Source: Prinia subflava
Lineage: Eukaryota; Chordata; Aves; Passeriformes; Cisticolidae
Assembly: GCF_021018805.1 (NCBI RefSeq)
Contig: NC_086283.1
Coordinates: 61,086,182 to 61,150,181, forward strand
Direction of reading: 5' to 3'
Length of the DNA: 64,000 nt
How positions within the stretch are numbered: the stretch's first letter is position 1; each line of letters starts with the position of its first letter. Of this stretch, positions 1 to 12,229 are shown one piece after another. The position numbers and the translations under genes were made by a program. The notes under the pieces are model-generated. The model had not been told where the DNA came from and did no database searches. It was given only the letters and a program-made list of their open reading frames with translations.

Positions 1-345
1 ATATTTGAATAAATATATATAAACACCTCTATGCTTAAGCTTGTATATGTACATGCATATGCATATAAACACACAGATATAGGCCCAAAAATAAATGGGA
101 AAGAGAAATGTAATCTGAAGAAGGAAGTTTATAAACAAGCATGTCAAGGGGATTTCAAAGTTCGCAAGGGTGCTGTCAGTTGGAGAGCATGCTGTTATTA
201 TTCCATATGTGATTTACTGAGGATTAGAAAAATAATCCTGTAATAAGGATTAGGTGCTAAACAACTGAAATGAAAAGAGAGGAAAAATAATCCTGACTGG
301 CCATTTTTATGTAGATGAGACAACAAGCTGCATCCACACCTGTGG
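1..345. other. AT-rich non-coding stretch
   Basis: AT-rich sequence with short alternating TA/TG runs near the left edge. No recognisable gene, RNA or repeat family was seen. A 70-codon open frame at 31-243 has no recognisable domain and is of chance length. Confidence 0.5.
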
Positions 346-912
346 TGTCCCACCCTTAAGGAGAAGCAAGTACCCAAGATTCACAGATGCTCAGGGTTGA
401 AATTAATGACAAAAATCAGAGGGTCTGCAAAAGCTGGAAAAGTTTTTATTAGTAAATAACACGCTTGGCATCGAAATTGGCTTGTTAGTCCCTGATCCTA
501 ATATAATCACACAGCAGTAGGTTTTGGATCAAGGACTAGGGTGAGAAGTAAGAGAGGCAGAGAGAGAGAGAAATTAAAGAAGGGGAGAGAGAAAAATAAG
601 AAGGAAAGAAAAAGAGAACAACAGTCCTGGTTCCATCATAGTTTACAACTGATGAGCTCTCTGGCCTGCACAAAGGTGTTTAACCCAGGAAGGTGTTGCC
701 CTACCTATTTATGGCTCCCTTCCCCGACACCCTGTTCTTTCTCACAGCTTGTTACTACATTATTGATACATCAATATCTGGCTATTTTTGCCAACAGTCC
801 TCAGCTAGCAACAGCTGGCTATTGGTGTTTGAGACCTACACATTAGCCCCTTTTCTTTTGGGCTTCTCTAGCCAAAAGCTCTCATGTCTGATCTTCTGCT
901 GGTCCCTGGACA
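346..912 (-). mobile_element. possible minus-sense LTR (solo), boundaries uncertain
   Basis: Read on the minus strand this block has the order expected of an LTR. A TATA-like ATAAATA (about 704-716) is followed by an AATAAA polyadenylation signal (about 446-451, seen as TTTATT on the plus strand), and a 3' end reading GGGACA lies at 346. The left edge TGTCC and a right edge GACA at 909-912 would match the TGTC...GACA ends of the clearer LTRs in this window. No target-site duplication was found, so the right end could lie anywhere from about 900 to 1000. Positions 541-630 inside it are strongly purine-rich on the plus strand. Tentative; it may simply be unique sequence. Confidence 0.33.
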
Positions 913-999
913 ATCTATATCACATTGTCAGTTTGCAGTTTCATATGGTGATGTATGAAGTGGCTGGAGATTTCCCAGAAGGAAACCCTGCATGTTATT

Positions 1000-3900
1000 A
1001 AGTTTTAAGTTATTAAGTTTGTTGGTCTGGTTTAGCTCACTTCATTCTTTGCCTTAGATTCATCACTGCACTACTGCATGTACCCTGCAGACTGAGGAAA
1101 TATTTGAGAGATAGGGAGGAAAATGTTGAAGCTTTGTTGTCTCCTCACTCTTGACCTCAGTGGGCTCAAGCCCTCAGTGGGCTCAGGCCCAGCTTCCATT
1201 TCCTGGAGTAGCAGCTTCCTATTTGTCATACATTATACATGGACTTGTAATGTGCCATCCTAATTTCCCTCATCCACTCAGAGAAATTATCCTTTTTTCA
1301 AGTATTTTCTTTTCTAGCAGATGCTTTCATTTGCTTTGATTGCAAACTAAATTTTCTTTGACTGGAGCAATGTCTTTACAAATAACTGTCTTTGAGGACA
1401 TCTCAAACGTTCTGTGTTCTGACTGAAAACTTTACTACTGTCAGCATTTTTCTGAAGCATAAGAAATTTACAGATAGTATTACTAACATCTTTATCTGGA
1501 ATACCTTTAGAAGATATTCCAGTCACATATTATCGAATAACTTTACTCAGATGAAGCTTTTACTTTTATTAAGAGAATTCAAGAACATACCAAGGACTTT
1601 TGGCCCACTTTAAGAGGTTACAGCTCCCTCATGGACTGGGCAAAAGAAGCAAGATAGGATATTGTTAATTATTCATTTAAAAGTCTGTCTTCTACACAGT
1701 GCTGAAGAACGTGATCATTGCAAGGAAGTGTATAAGCAGGGTGAATATATATGTATTCTGACTCTGGAAATCATGCAGCTATCGGTACATCAGGTAATAA
1801 AATCAGATTTTATAAATACAAGAGATTGTATGTTTCCTGCAGGAGGTCATCTAGAAGTCAAGTAGGGGATACTTTGCTTTTTAAGATTGTTATAGTTTTT
1901 CAGATCTTTTACTGAATGTTCTTGAATAAGACTTGAACTGATGAAAGGAAAAAAACTCCAATAACAATATATTACATGAAAAAAAAAAAAAAAAGGTGTG
2001 TAGTTGTAATCCACACTGAGATTACAGCACATTGGCTAGGTGCTGAGTGTAGCACATTGGCTAGGCTTTTCTACATGAGACCTTATCCATACAGGTTTTT
2101 ACTTTGTTGTTCTCTGTTTTGAAGGTTCTTTGTGTGTTTGAACTTCTCCCAGAATTATTCAGCAGCTACTCTTCATGCTTGTATCTTATCAGTATTTAGG
2201 CAATAGTAACCTCAGCACTGGGAGGCCTGGAACAGTCAGTTGCACAGCTGCAGGGATCAGGACTTCAGAGGATGTTGGAGATACTTGACAGCTGTCTTGG
2301 AGGACACCATCTGAGACTGGAATTAGTTGGGTAAGTGGTGGATATGTTGGTTGTGAAAAAAAAATAAATCAAGGGATAGCGTGTTCTAGTCATACATGTT
2401 TTATGTTTCTAAAATCAGATTAGAAAAAAATCCTTTTCTTCTGAAGATTCTGCTATTTCTTCCATCCTGCTTTTCCTGCCCTCTGTACCTAGAAAATAAA
2501 AATCTGCTTCACTATCACCAAAGAGAGTTCTATTGTTTAGTATGGGAAAAAATGCAGTCAGTTTGAGGAGGAGTTGCCACGGTTTTTGCAACTTGACCTG
2601 TGTTTTCATTATATCCTGTTAACCCTGAGCATTTCAGAAGCATAGCAACAGCAGTATTGACATTGTCACTTGGAACAGTGTTTTGCTCTGGTAAAATGGG
2701 TAAAATGTTTTAGTGGGTTAGTGTGTGGGTTTAAAACACAAAGACTGCAATAGTTCTTATTGGAACTCTGGCTTGTGCCAAACCAAGACTCTCAGGTTCA
2801 AAAGAAAATCTGATCAAGCCTCTCCATGCATAAACAAGTTATTGAAGAAAATAGTTTGGAGCTGCCTAAAGTCTGGTAGGTCAGAGTTAACACAGTAAAT
2901 TAAGCAAGGACTTTACTTAAAAATAGGACAGAGATGATATTAGTAATTTATGCTTGCTGGATAAAGAAGTCAGAATTGAGAATTGCATGTGAAAATTTGA
3001 GAGAAAGTTATTTACCTAATTTTTTAAAACTAGAATAATTTCTCCAGAGAAACTATCAAATGGAAAGATTTGTAAATATTTTCTATATTCACTTTACATG
3101 TCAATCTCATGGAAATGGCCAGGGGTTTTATTTATTTGTTTGTTTGTTTTGTCTTTCTTTGTTTTATTTATTTTGTTCTCAGATTGTGTTTCAGGAAGTG
3201 AGCAGACTTTTTGTGAGGTGGGCTGGTTTTCAGAGATGATTTCTATTTTTGTTTTATGGTTTGTTGTGATATTTTGAGGATATTTTCCCAACTTACAGGA
3301 AAGCAGGCATCTCTGATTAATTTACTTCATGTATTGATACTATTGAGATTTGAGAATATTACCTAGGTATGTACAAACATGTTTCATTTGAGGAACCTAT
3401 TACTGACAAGAGTCATATCATGAGCAGTAACTAGGAAAGCTGCTCTTCTACTTGTGATAAAATTGCACACCCATAACAGATTGGTTAAACACATTTTCAG
3501 ACAAAGACACCAGAAAATATGGTAAGCCATAGGAACCTGTTGGTCATTTTGCTGTTGATTTCTTAGGGAAAAATCTCAGACACTTTGCTTATGGTAGTAG
3601 CTTAGAGTCTTAGAAAGATTTTAAGGACCACTCTGAAGGTATTGACTTTGCTACCTAAGCCTGTCACCTGGGCCTTTAATGAGGTGCATCTATTGAAAAC
3701 AGACCAGGCAGGGGTCACTGTAAAGCCTGCTTTTAAATTGTTCATGGGCTTTGTTTGACTTTAAAATCCATTTCCATCCATGGTTGATGTAGCTGGCTGT
3801 AAAAATTTCTTCGTTGCTAGAAAATGTTGCTGATTTTTGGAGAATTTAAATCCCAATGTTTACCACTGTGAATTTTTAAATTAGAACTTGTTTAACACAT

Positions 3901-4195
3901 AGTGAAAATTCTGCAAGAAGACAGCACTTATCAAGTCAGTCTCTGAGGTCTGCTTTCCATCTCTGAAAAGTATAGTGGTGTTTCCTGCCACAAACACTGA
4001 AAACTATGTGTCAGTGCCAATGTGCCCACAGGGGAAATGCAGCTCTCCTTTACCTCACTCTACCTTGTTGTAGAGTGAAAGTGCTGTCTGATTAAAAAAA
4101 AAATTGATTCCATATGTCCATGTGTTTCCAGTTCACCTGAGAAACAAGATACAATGTGCTGTTCAGAGAGAGAAAAATGACTTTATTTTATTTTT
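1000..4195. other. non-coding stretch, no gene seen
   Basis: AT-rich sequence without recognisable exons or RNA genes. It holds an A-run at 1979-1994, a spaced 15-bp direct duplication near 2.03 kb and a T/G-rich simple stretch around 3124-3175. Open frames here are all under 75 codons and unrecognised. Confidence 0.5.
2026..2065. repeat. 15-bp direct duplication, period 25
   Basis: AGCACATTGGCTAGG occurs at 2026-2040 and again, identical, at 2051-2065. This is probably a small local duplication or a replication-slippage product. Confidence 0.8.
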
Positions 4196-4197
4196 AT

Positions 4198-5192
4198 CCC
4201 TTCCCTTCCCTTCCCTTCCCTTCCCTTCCCTTCCCTTCCCTTCCCTTCCCTTCCCTTCCCTTCCCTTCCCTTCCCTTCCCTTCCCTTCCCTTCCCTTCCC
4301 TTCCCTTCCCTTCCCTTCCCTTCCCTTCCCTTCCCTTCCCTTCCCTTCCCTTCCCTTCCCTTCCCTTCCCTTCCCTTCCCTTCCCTTCCCTTCCCTTCCC
4401 TTCCCTTCCCTTCCCTTCCCTTCCCTTCCCTTCCCTTCCCTTCCCTTCCCTTCCCTTCCCTTCCCTTCCCTTCCCTTCCCTTCCCTTCCCTTCCCTGAAC
4501 TTCCCTGAACTTCCCTTCCCTTCCCTGAACTTCCCTGAACTTCCCTGAACTTCCCTGAACTTCCCTGAACTTCCCTGAACTTCCCTTCCCTGAACTTCCC
4601 TGAACTTCCCTTCCCTGAACTTCCCTTCCCTTCCCTTCCCTTCCCTGAACTTCCCTTCCCTTCCCTTCCCTTCCCTTCCCTGAACTTCCCTTCCCTTCCC
4701 TTCCCTGAACTTCCCTTCCCTGAACTTCCCTTCCCTGAACTTCCCTTCCCTTCCCTGAACTTCCCTTCCCTGAACTTCCCTTCCCTTCCCTTCCCTTCCC
4801 TGAACTTCCCTGAACTTCCCTTCCCTTCCCTTCCCTTCCCTGAACTTCCCTTCCCTGAACTTCCCTGAACTTCCCTGAACTTCCCTGAACTTCCCTTCCC
4901 TGAACTTCCCTTCCCTGAACTTCCCTGAACTTCCCTTCCCTGAACTTCCCTGAACTTCCCTTCCCTGAACTTCCCTTCCCTGAACTTCCCTGAACTTCCC
5001 TTCCCTGAACTTCCCTGAACTTCCCTTCCCTGAACTTCCCTTCCCTGAACTTCCCTGAACTTCCCTTCCCTGAACTTCCCTGAATGTCCCTGAACTTCCG
5101 TGAACTTTCCTTCTCTGAACTTCCCTTCCCTGAACTTCCCTTCCCTGAACTTCCCTGAACTTCCTTGAACTTCCTTGAACTTCCCTTCCCTC
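4198..5192. repeat. (TTCCC)n satellite with TTCCCTGAAC decamer variants
   Basis: About 1 kb of pentanucleotide repeat, pyrimidine-rich on the plus strand. From 4198 to about 4495 it is essentially perfect TTCCC (about 60 units). From about 4496 it becomes an irregular mixture of TTCCC and the decamer TTCCCTGAAC. TGAAC never occurs twice in a row, so the decamer behaves as the unit, and 5-bp register is held across nearly the whole array. Point variants collect only at the right end (about 5085-5180). The pure half is a mirror-symmetric polypurine/polypyrimidine tract, able in principle to form triplex DNA. The minus strand is open for 354 codons (4183-5247) only because the repeat contains no stops; I do not treat this as a gene. 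Confidence 0.97.
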
Positions 5193-7240
5193 CCTTCCTT
5201 TTTTTTTTTATTAGGACTGTGCCTGCTGTCTCTTTCATCAGTGGCAAGAGTCAGGAGAGACGGCCTTCATCTAATCTCTATATTTTTTTAAATTATAGGT
5301 GTGCATACTGCTCTGCCTTTGTCTTATAACCGCTTTTCTTTCAGGACCAACCTCAAAACTCATCCTTTTGTTACTTTGTGTCAGTTTGAAGACAGAAACT
5401 GCTATCAAATACCCTAGAGTATTGCTGGTACCTGTCACAGATTTCTTCTAATAAATTTTTATGTTTATTAATTTACTTTTTAAGTTTTTAATTCATTTTG
5501 ATATGGAAACTAACATTCAGGAAATATTTTTAAAGTATCCAACAAACCCTCTATAAAAGAGTTTTTGTAGTCTGTCAGATGTCTCTGTCTGGATAGATAT
5601 TACCAATGATCCACTTGAAAGAGAAAATAGCTGTAAACTTCTGTTTACTTAGGAAACATTTAAGGGTAGCAATAATTTATCCCTTGCCAGGCTCCAGGGA
5701 TTATGTTAAAACTCACAGAATTTAATGAATATCTTTATGTTGTCCAGCCTGCTTGTAAATAGCCAGATGATGTGTACTTGCTTTTTAGGAAGACTTCAGG
5801 GGACCGTGTTTGTGATATTAGGAACAGAACACATGCCTATGAGGAGACAGCCTGGTCCTGAGAAGTGTATTGACTTCAGCTTTACAAAAAGACAAAAGAA
5901 AGAAGAAGATAAATGTTGTTATTTGTTATTGTTACAAAAGGGGTTGAGGTGGGGGGAACAAACATCCTCCTGGCATATAAAGTCAGTTAACCTTCTCCTC
6001 CGGGGATCACATCTGCCATTGAGATTTTTACACATGGCTAGTGCCAAGTGAAACAAGAACCATGGGCTCCTTCCCTGCAGTTGTTAACCAGAACTGGAGG
6101 GAGGAGGGCAACTCCCCTGCTACAGGGAGAATCACTGAGAGAATTCACCAATTATGACTTCCTAACCTCAAACACAAGCGCTTTGGTGTCAAAGTGCTTT
6201 TAAAGGATGGAGAACAAGTGACAGAACAAAAATAAAAAAAAAATGTTTTGATTGTCCTTTCATTATTTTCAACTATAAGTCTGAAAGTCTAGAGGATTTG
6301 AAGCAAAGGTTGCTTTCTTCTAGAGCCCTCAATGTCCGAGAAACTTTGGCTTCTTCTCTGGGAAACAGTCCCAGTATGAAAAGAGAAAGTAAATACCTTA
6401 TCAGTACTGAAATAAAACTCTGATTAAGATTTTAGGAATATCTAAAAAAAAAATTACTCTCATTACTCAACCTTCCATTCCAAAGCTTATACATGCTGCT
6501 GTTAGTGCTGGGTGCTCGCTTTTATTTTTTCTTATATTGCTTTATAAACAAGAACACCACCAACTATTTCTGTTATTGATAATTTTCTGTTGCTGCAAAG
6601 CTCTTTGTGTTTGTTGCTGTGACATTACTACCCACACCTGAGCTTTCCCACACAGTTGCATCACTGCTATACAGCACAATCATGTAGAATTTGGAGGAAG
6701 AAAAACCACTTTTGAAACAGAAGCAGAAAAGATAATGTAGAGTAAGCCTGCTGATACCCTGCTAGTATTTAATTAACAGAATCGATCACTTCTTTGAGAG
6801 ATAAAGTGATTTGATAGAATTCAGGGAGAAAACACCTGTTTTTCAGGGCAGGGATAGTTTCTTATTGACACTCCCACTGTTTTTTTAAATTAGTCTCTCC
6901 TGATTCCCACAGAGAAGAGAATTTTTTTTTTTTAATTATGTATTTAGTACCTCAGAATCCACCAACTGATAAGGGACTTCTACATAATATTCCTCTCACA
7001 GGACAAGGTCTTTTCTGTCAAACTAATAGTTAATGTTAGAGGGATTTATTCAGTGCAGCATGATAAATGCATGATGTTTCAAAGTCTTTTTCAACCAAAG
7101 GCAGGTAAAGGCCATGTTGCAGCAGGAATGTTTACAATTTTTTTGCGATTTCTTCCCCGAGAATACGGCCAACTGTGTTGGTGTCAGGATTAAAGTCAGA
7201 GTGTCTGGCTGCAAGTAAGTGGGGTCACACATGGTTAGGG
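5193..7240. other. non-coding stretch, no gene seen
   Basis: Mostly AT-rich. It starts with a T-run at 5200-5209 at the satellite's right edge and contains short A-runs near 6234 and 6443. A 108-codon open frame at 5725-6051 shows no recognisable domain, and nothing around it looks like a promoter or a splice-site arrangement. No repeat family was recognised. Confidence 0.45.
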
Positions 7241-7808
7241 TGTCTGGGCACCCTGATAACCAAGCTCTTCACAGCTGGGTGTTTGATGGTGGACAAGAGA
7301 CTGCCACTGAAGGTGGTGGCAAGCATCAGCAGTTTATTATCCCACAGTACAACTTTTTATATTTTTTCTCTATATCACACTCGTAACACTCTCTCCTTTT
7401 TGCATTATAATTGGCTAACAAACTATGTGCACATGCCTTCTACCCTTTTGTAATTGGTCATAAATTTCTCTGTTTCTTGTTGTAAATATCAACACATCCA
7501 CATTCCACGCTTCTTCTCTCTCAAAGTTGTTTACCTATCTTGTTCAAGGACATAGCTGTAACTCATCAAGGCGGAGGCTGCCTGCAGCTCCATTCCTATT
7601 CTCCTGCAGGTGCTGACAGCTTTTGTGCCCTCAAACTTTCCTTGGGGGCTGCAGCTCTTGGCACGCTGCCCCTGGGCTGAAGGTAGAGCGGGGACAGCCA
7701 AGCTCCCAAACATTCAAAGTTCTCAATTAGTGCACTCCTGAATGTTCCTTGGAATGACTTTGCTCCAAACATCAGCCCCATCTTTGTGCCTTCTGACCTG
7801 AGGAGACA
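7241..7808 (-). mobile_element. probable minus-sense LTR (endogenous retrovirus)
   Basis: On the minus strand the block shows two CCAAT motifs (plus-strand ATTGG at about 7410 and 7455), then a TATA-like ATAAAAA (about 7350-7358), then AATAAA (complement at 7333-7338). About 90 bp of U5-like sequence follows, ending at a plus-strand TGTC (7241). A plus-strand GACA at 7805-7808 would be the other end, giving the TGTC...GACA ends seen in the clearer LTRs of this window. The U3-like part (7550-7720) is much richer in GC than its surroundings. I found no convincing target-site duplication, and the family is not identified, so the ends are approximate. Confidence 0.5.
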
Positions 7809-8904
7809 ACTAGCTCAGTTTGTGGTGGAATTCCCATTCCTGGTGAGGCAACCTGAGGTCTGATACTCTGCCTTTGTACTAAATGAGCATCAGAGAAGGG
7901 GGTTTGCATCATGCTTTTCTTCTAGATCTGCTTTGCAGTGTTTCAGTTAAGTCTGGGGAGGTTCAGGCTTCCACTCAGATGACCTAGAACACTTCTTCCC
8001 ATCCAAGCAGCAATCTCACATTGTACAGTTTGCAGGAAGGTTTCAGGGAGCAGAAGTCTGCAGGCAGTGATCAGTGATCACCCTGCCACAGTGGCTGAGG
8101 TCTCTGACACAAAGGTGTGTAGTTTAAAAACAGCCAGAGGTCTACAGCTTTAACCCTGATGCCTTGTATATAAGAAAGAGGAAAAAAACCCAGAGATTTC
8201 CAAAGCTAATTAAATAGTTAGGTATGAGTATGACCTGTGCCTGACATGACATCAGGGCATATTAGAGCAGAAAGGCCTCTTACATGTAATTCTTGTTTAA
8301 AATGGATTTTGGCTTTACAAGAGTTGTGAAATCTTTGTAGTCATCTAATAATCTGTTCCCCAGACCATAGTTTTTTTTCTCCAAAAATGAGAACACTTTT
8401 AAAATATTCTGTCAAAGTCTTCCTGCAACATTTCTTTTAGTAGTCCAGAGCCTAGAGCCTCCTTTATTGAATTTCTAACAAATAATACATTTTTAATTGT
8501 TTGCCTCTCAGAACTGCATATTGGTTTTAACCTATGGCAAGAAAGCAAAGCTGATATTCATAACTAGCAGAATTAATAGTGTAGCAAATCACCATATTTT
8601 TCACCCTGAGAAATTCTGTTCTAGCTCTGTAAGCCTCTATGACCGCCTACTCTATGGAGGGGAATGACAAAAAATGGGAAAATCTGAGCATATTTGTAAG
8701 GGTCAAGGGACACACCTGAGGACCAGGCACACAAATCTTCAGTTGTAAAAAGAGGAATCGATTGTCCTTTGTTACATAATTTGTAATATTGATCAATCCT
8801 TTTACTTTATAGATATTCACAGGCAGGGCAGTTTCCCCTCAAACATGGTCTGACTTTTTTTCCCATTTTATTTTTCATGTTTGCCTTCATTCTGTCTTAC
8901 AATG
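7809..8904. other. non-coding stretch, no gene seen
   Basis: No exon or known repeat was recognised. A perfect 15-bp palindrome (7-bp arms GTGATCA/TGATCAC around one G) lies at 8067-8081. Confidence 0.45.

Positions 8905-8965
<61 letters not shown>
8905..8965. repeat. (GTTA)n tetranucleotide microsatellite
   Basis: About 15 perfect copies of GTTA with no interruption, so probably polymorphic. It is not a telomeric motif: vertebrate telomere units are TTAGGG. Confidence 0.97.
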
Positions 8966-11900
8966 ACCTTGCTAGTTCTGTTTAAAAGGTAAGGTGAACT
9001 TGTAGTGAACTTTCAAAGCATGGAGCTGCTGATTTTCAGTGTTATATCCTGCACAAGCCCTTCCCAAACTGAGCATCAAAACACATCCCACATTACCAGG
9101 AGGCTTAAAGGTATCTCCTTCATTCCTCTGCTTTACACTAATGTTTTACACAAAAGAGGCAGGAGAGGTACAAACAGTGTCATGAGGTATATGGCAATGA
9201 TTAATGGAGTTGTAGCTTCCTAGGCTGTGGGAGATGTCCAGCTAATTAAATCTCCTCTGAGACTTCCTTGACATTCTGTTCCCAAATTTGCAAATTGTAT
9301 GATATACTTTGCACTCTAAGTTTTGTATGAGATAGCCATTATTGAATGACTGACTTAGGAAAAGATAATGTGTTTCGTATCCAACATGACTAGCATTATT
9401 TGTACTTTCTTTGGTTTCTGTCTTTGATCTGTGCTTAAAGCAGAGAAAATCTGTCATGCTTAGCTGGAAAGAAAATTCCTCTTCAGCTGCTGTTATGCTG
9501 AGTGCAAATCTTCATGGATCTGAGAATATCATTATTAATTTTGGAGAATTACTTAGAAAAATTTTAGTTGTCTCATGTTCTACTGCACTGTAATCAGAGT
9601 CCAAATTTGAACTCATTTCCCTGAAAGGCAGATCCAGAAGAAAATCAATTCAAAAATTTACCCAATGTCAAAGACATTTGTTCATTGATTTTTCAAGTTA
9701 CGCTCTTCCTTTTTATGATAGCTTTATTTTTTTCCCTCAAATTGCCTTTAATTTCACTTGACTATTTCATTTTATTAAGAAACATTTTCAAGAAATAAAA
9801 ATTACTGTCTCTGCCATGTGAAGTTTTCTAAGTAAAAACCACGGACTATGGAAAAATAATTTGGTAAGAATGTTTCTCTCTATGCCTGTGCTTGTAAGAA
9901 TACTTCATGAAAAGGAGAATTGCCCTCTTTTGTTGAGTTGTACCATTTTTCCATAGGTTTTGGGAGCATTTTATTTAGAGAAATTAAGCAATACTACAGC
10001 ATCAGTGCTTTGTCATCTAAAAGAGTTCCTACTCACAGATTCCATTTGATCTTCAGATATTGAGCTGCAAAGAAAAAAAATGAGAGAATTTGGGTACCCG
10101 CTTCTGAACTGGCCTACTTAAGAGAAGACAGGTGATCTTTAAAAAAAAGAGACCCAGAAAAAGACTAACTACCTATCAGTTTTGTTTTCCATAGAGAAAT
10201 CAATTCTCATAAACAATCCAGCATACAAAAAGGGACTCTGAGCTGAATGCTTTGAACTGCTATATGATAAGAAGGCTTATAAAGCTAACGCATAAGTGAA
10301 ATTTCACAATGCACTGTTAAGGTCAGCAATATAGAAATATGGGTGGGAGAGGAAGGCAAAGTGTTTGCAAAAATCTGCATCTACCAAAGGAATTATAATT
10401 GAGTAAACAGAAATTATGCATCTGCACCAAATTGATCTGAAATCATCCTGAATGTTTGACTTTTAGAAAATGGTAGCAAGAGAATTTGAATTTGGGGTCC
10501 CATTGAGCTCCTACGTAATTCAGTTCCATCTGAAATTTTACCCTTAGTGACTAAGAATATCATGACAATTCTCTACTTTGGATGAGTAGTCAATGATCTC
10601 CTTATAAAATAATTTTCCAAGACTTGCATTTTGCCTGGTGTTATGACTTTGTACCATTTGCTGATGGAATTGTGCATGTACTAAAATGTACAGCCCCCAC
10701 TTGTCAGAAAGGAAAAAGGAATCGGGAGGATACTATGTACCAAATAATTTAATGAGTATTCATTTGTTAGTCTCCTAGTTAAAAGAATTTTTCCATGTAG
10801 AAAAAACTATATCAGTCCATCATTTTTAAGAGCAAAGAGAGAGTTGATTTACATTTAATTCAAGTGTGATTTTCCTTTTACTTTTCAAGAGGATATTTTA
10901 AATCAGATAGCTATGAAATAAAATTAATATAAGAAAAAAAAGGAATCTAGCATTTTAAGATTATTTGGGGTTTCTTTTTTTTCTTTTTTTATAGAAAGCT
11001 GTATTAAGAAAAAGATCAAACTTTTTAAGCCAAGCTAGGACAACAGAATTAATTTAATTCTGGACAACAGAACAGACAAAACAAATCCTACCTACTATAA
11101 AAACAAATAAATTGTCCAGAAGCTGTTCACTGAGAATTCTAAATATATTAAGATTGTAACATAAGAAAAGATTGTACAATATTCTCTTCTTTACTTTATA
11201 CTTGATAAAAGATACAAACTTCATATCTTCCAAAGTGTCATGAAGCAGGAAGCATTATGACACTTTTTCAGGTGAACTACATCTCATTATCTCCTGTTCC
11301 ATTATGGATTATTATTTGTTTCAGGTTTTAAAGCAAAAGAATGCTATTTTTATTAGATGTTTTGTATGAAGAAGAGAGGCGTCTTACACAGGAGGGCAAC
11401 ATTTACATTTTATTTTGGAACTTCAGTATTTCTTACTGGTAATAGTTATAGGGCACTCATATTTTTGCAGATAAATACGAGCATTAATTTGAACTTGGTT
11501 CAATCTTCCTATAATAAAATCAGCAGCAATAAAATTTCACTACATGATCGTAAATGGAAAATGGCTATAATGTATGGAGATATAGATGTTATATAATTTA
11601 GCTTAATCTAGTGTGACACTGGAGATCTAGTGAAGCCCTGGAAACTGATTCAGTTGCTTCCCTCTGAGGTTCATGCCAAGAGTATCTTGCATTCTAAAAT
11701 GTACGAGGTTTCTGTTTTGCTCTGGAGTGCAAAACTCAGACTTATATGAGAAGCTATGCACCAGTGGGCAGAGCTACCAGCATTTTTAAGTTTACAGGGA
11801 TTTGCCATGACTGGCAGTGAAAAACCCATTGAAATCCAAAACAGTGTACACTAGCTAGAACTTTGTAATCTTGTGTGATTATGCATTTCTGCTAACTATT

Positions 11901-12000
11901 GCTCATTTCAAGAAGGCACAAGTTGCATTTTGCATTTCACACAGGTGTGGAAATGGTTGGTCAAGACAAAACCATCCCCCTCCCTACCCCAAACAAAAAT
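8966..12000. other. non-coding stretch, no gene seen
   Basis: AT-rich sequence without recognisable exons, RNA genes or repeat families. A small palindrome around 11046-11061 is flanked by two copies of GGACAACAG (11038-11046 and 11062-11070). The open frames here (9005-9223, 9411-9593, 11357-11596) are short and unrecognised. Confidence 0.45.
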
Positions 12001-12229
12001 GGAAATGGAAATGGAAAAGAAAAAGAAAAAGAAAAAGAAAAAGAAAAAGAAAAAGAAAAAGAAAAAGAAAAAGAAAAAGAAAAAGAAAAAGAAAAAGAAA
12101 AAGAAAAAGAAAAAGAAAAAGAAAAAGAAAAAGAAAAAGAAAAAGAAAAAGAAAAAGAAAAAGAAAAAGAAAAAGAAAAAGAAAAAGAAAAAGAAAAAGA
12201 AAAAGAAAAAGAAAAAAAAGAAAGAAAAA
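12001..12229. repeat. (GAAAAA)n hexanucleotide microsatellite
   Basis: About 33 perfect GAAAAA units (12019-12216), all purine on the plus strand. The array starts with two GGAAAT units and one GGAAAA in the same 6-bp register, so the expanded hexamer appears to have grown from a GGAAAT seed by two substitutions. Open frames through it on both strands, reading poly-Lys/Arg, poly-Lys/Glu, poly-Lys or poly-Phe/Ser, are repeat artefacts. Confidence 0.97.

Noticed and set aside
4198..5192. Possible CRISPR-like array
   Set aside because: There are no unique spacers between repeats of constant length. It is a tandem satellite in a vertebrate genome.
4183..5247. 354-codon open frame on the minus strand (REGKG/REVQG repeats)
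   Set aside because: It is the TTCCC satellite read in one frame. The 5-bp unit contains no stop, and the protein has no flanking coding context.
7178..7196. Leucine-tRNA-like primer binding site (GTTGGTGTCAGGATTAAAG)
   Set aside because: It is on the plus strand, while the neighbouring LTR candidate reads on the minus strand, and only the first 11 or so bases fit.
8905..8965. Interstitial telomere repeat
   Set aside because: The unit is GTTA, not TTAGGG.
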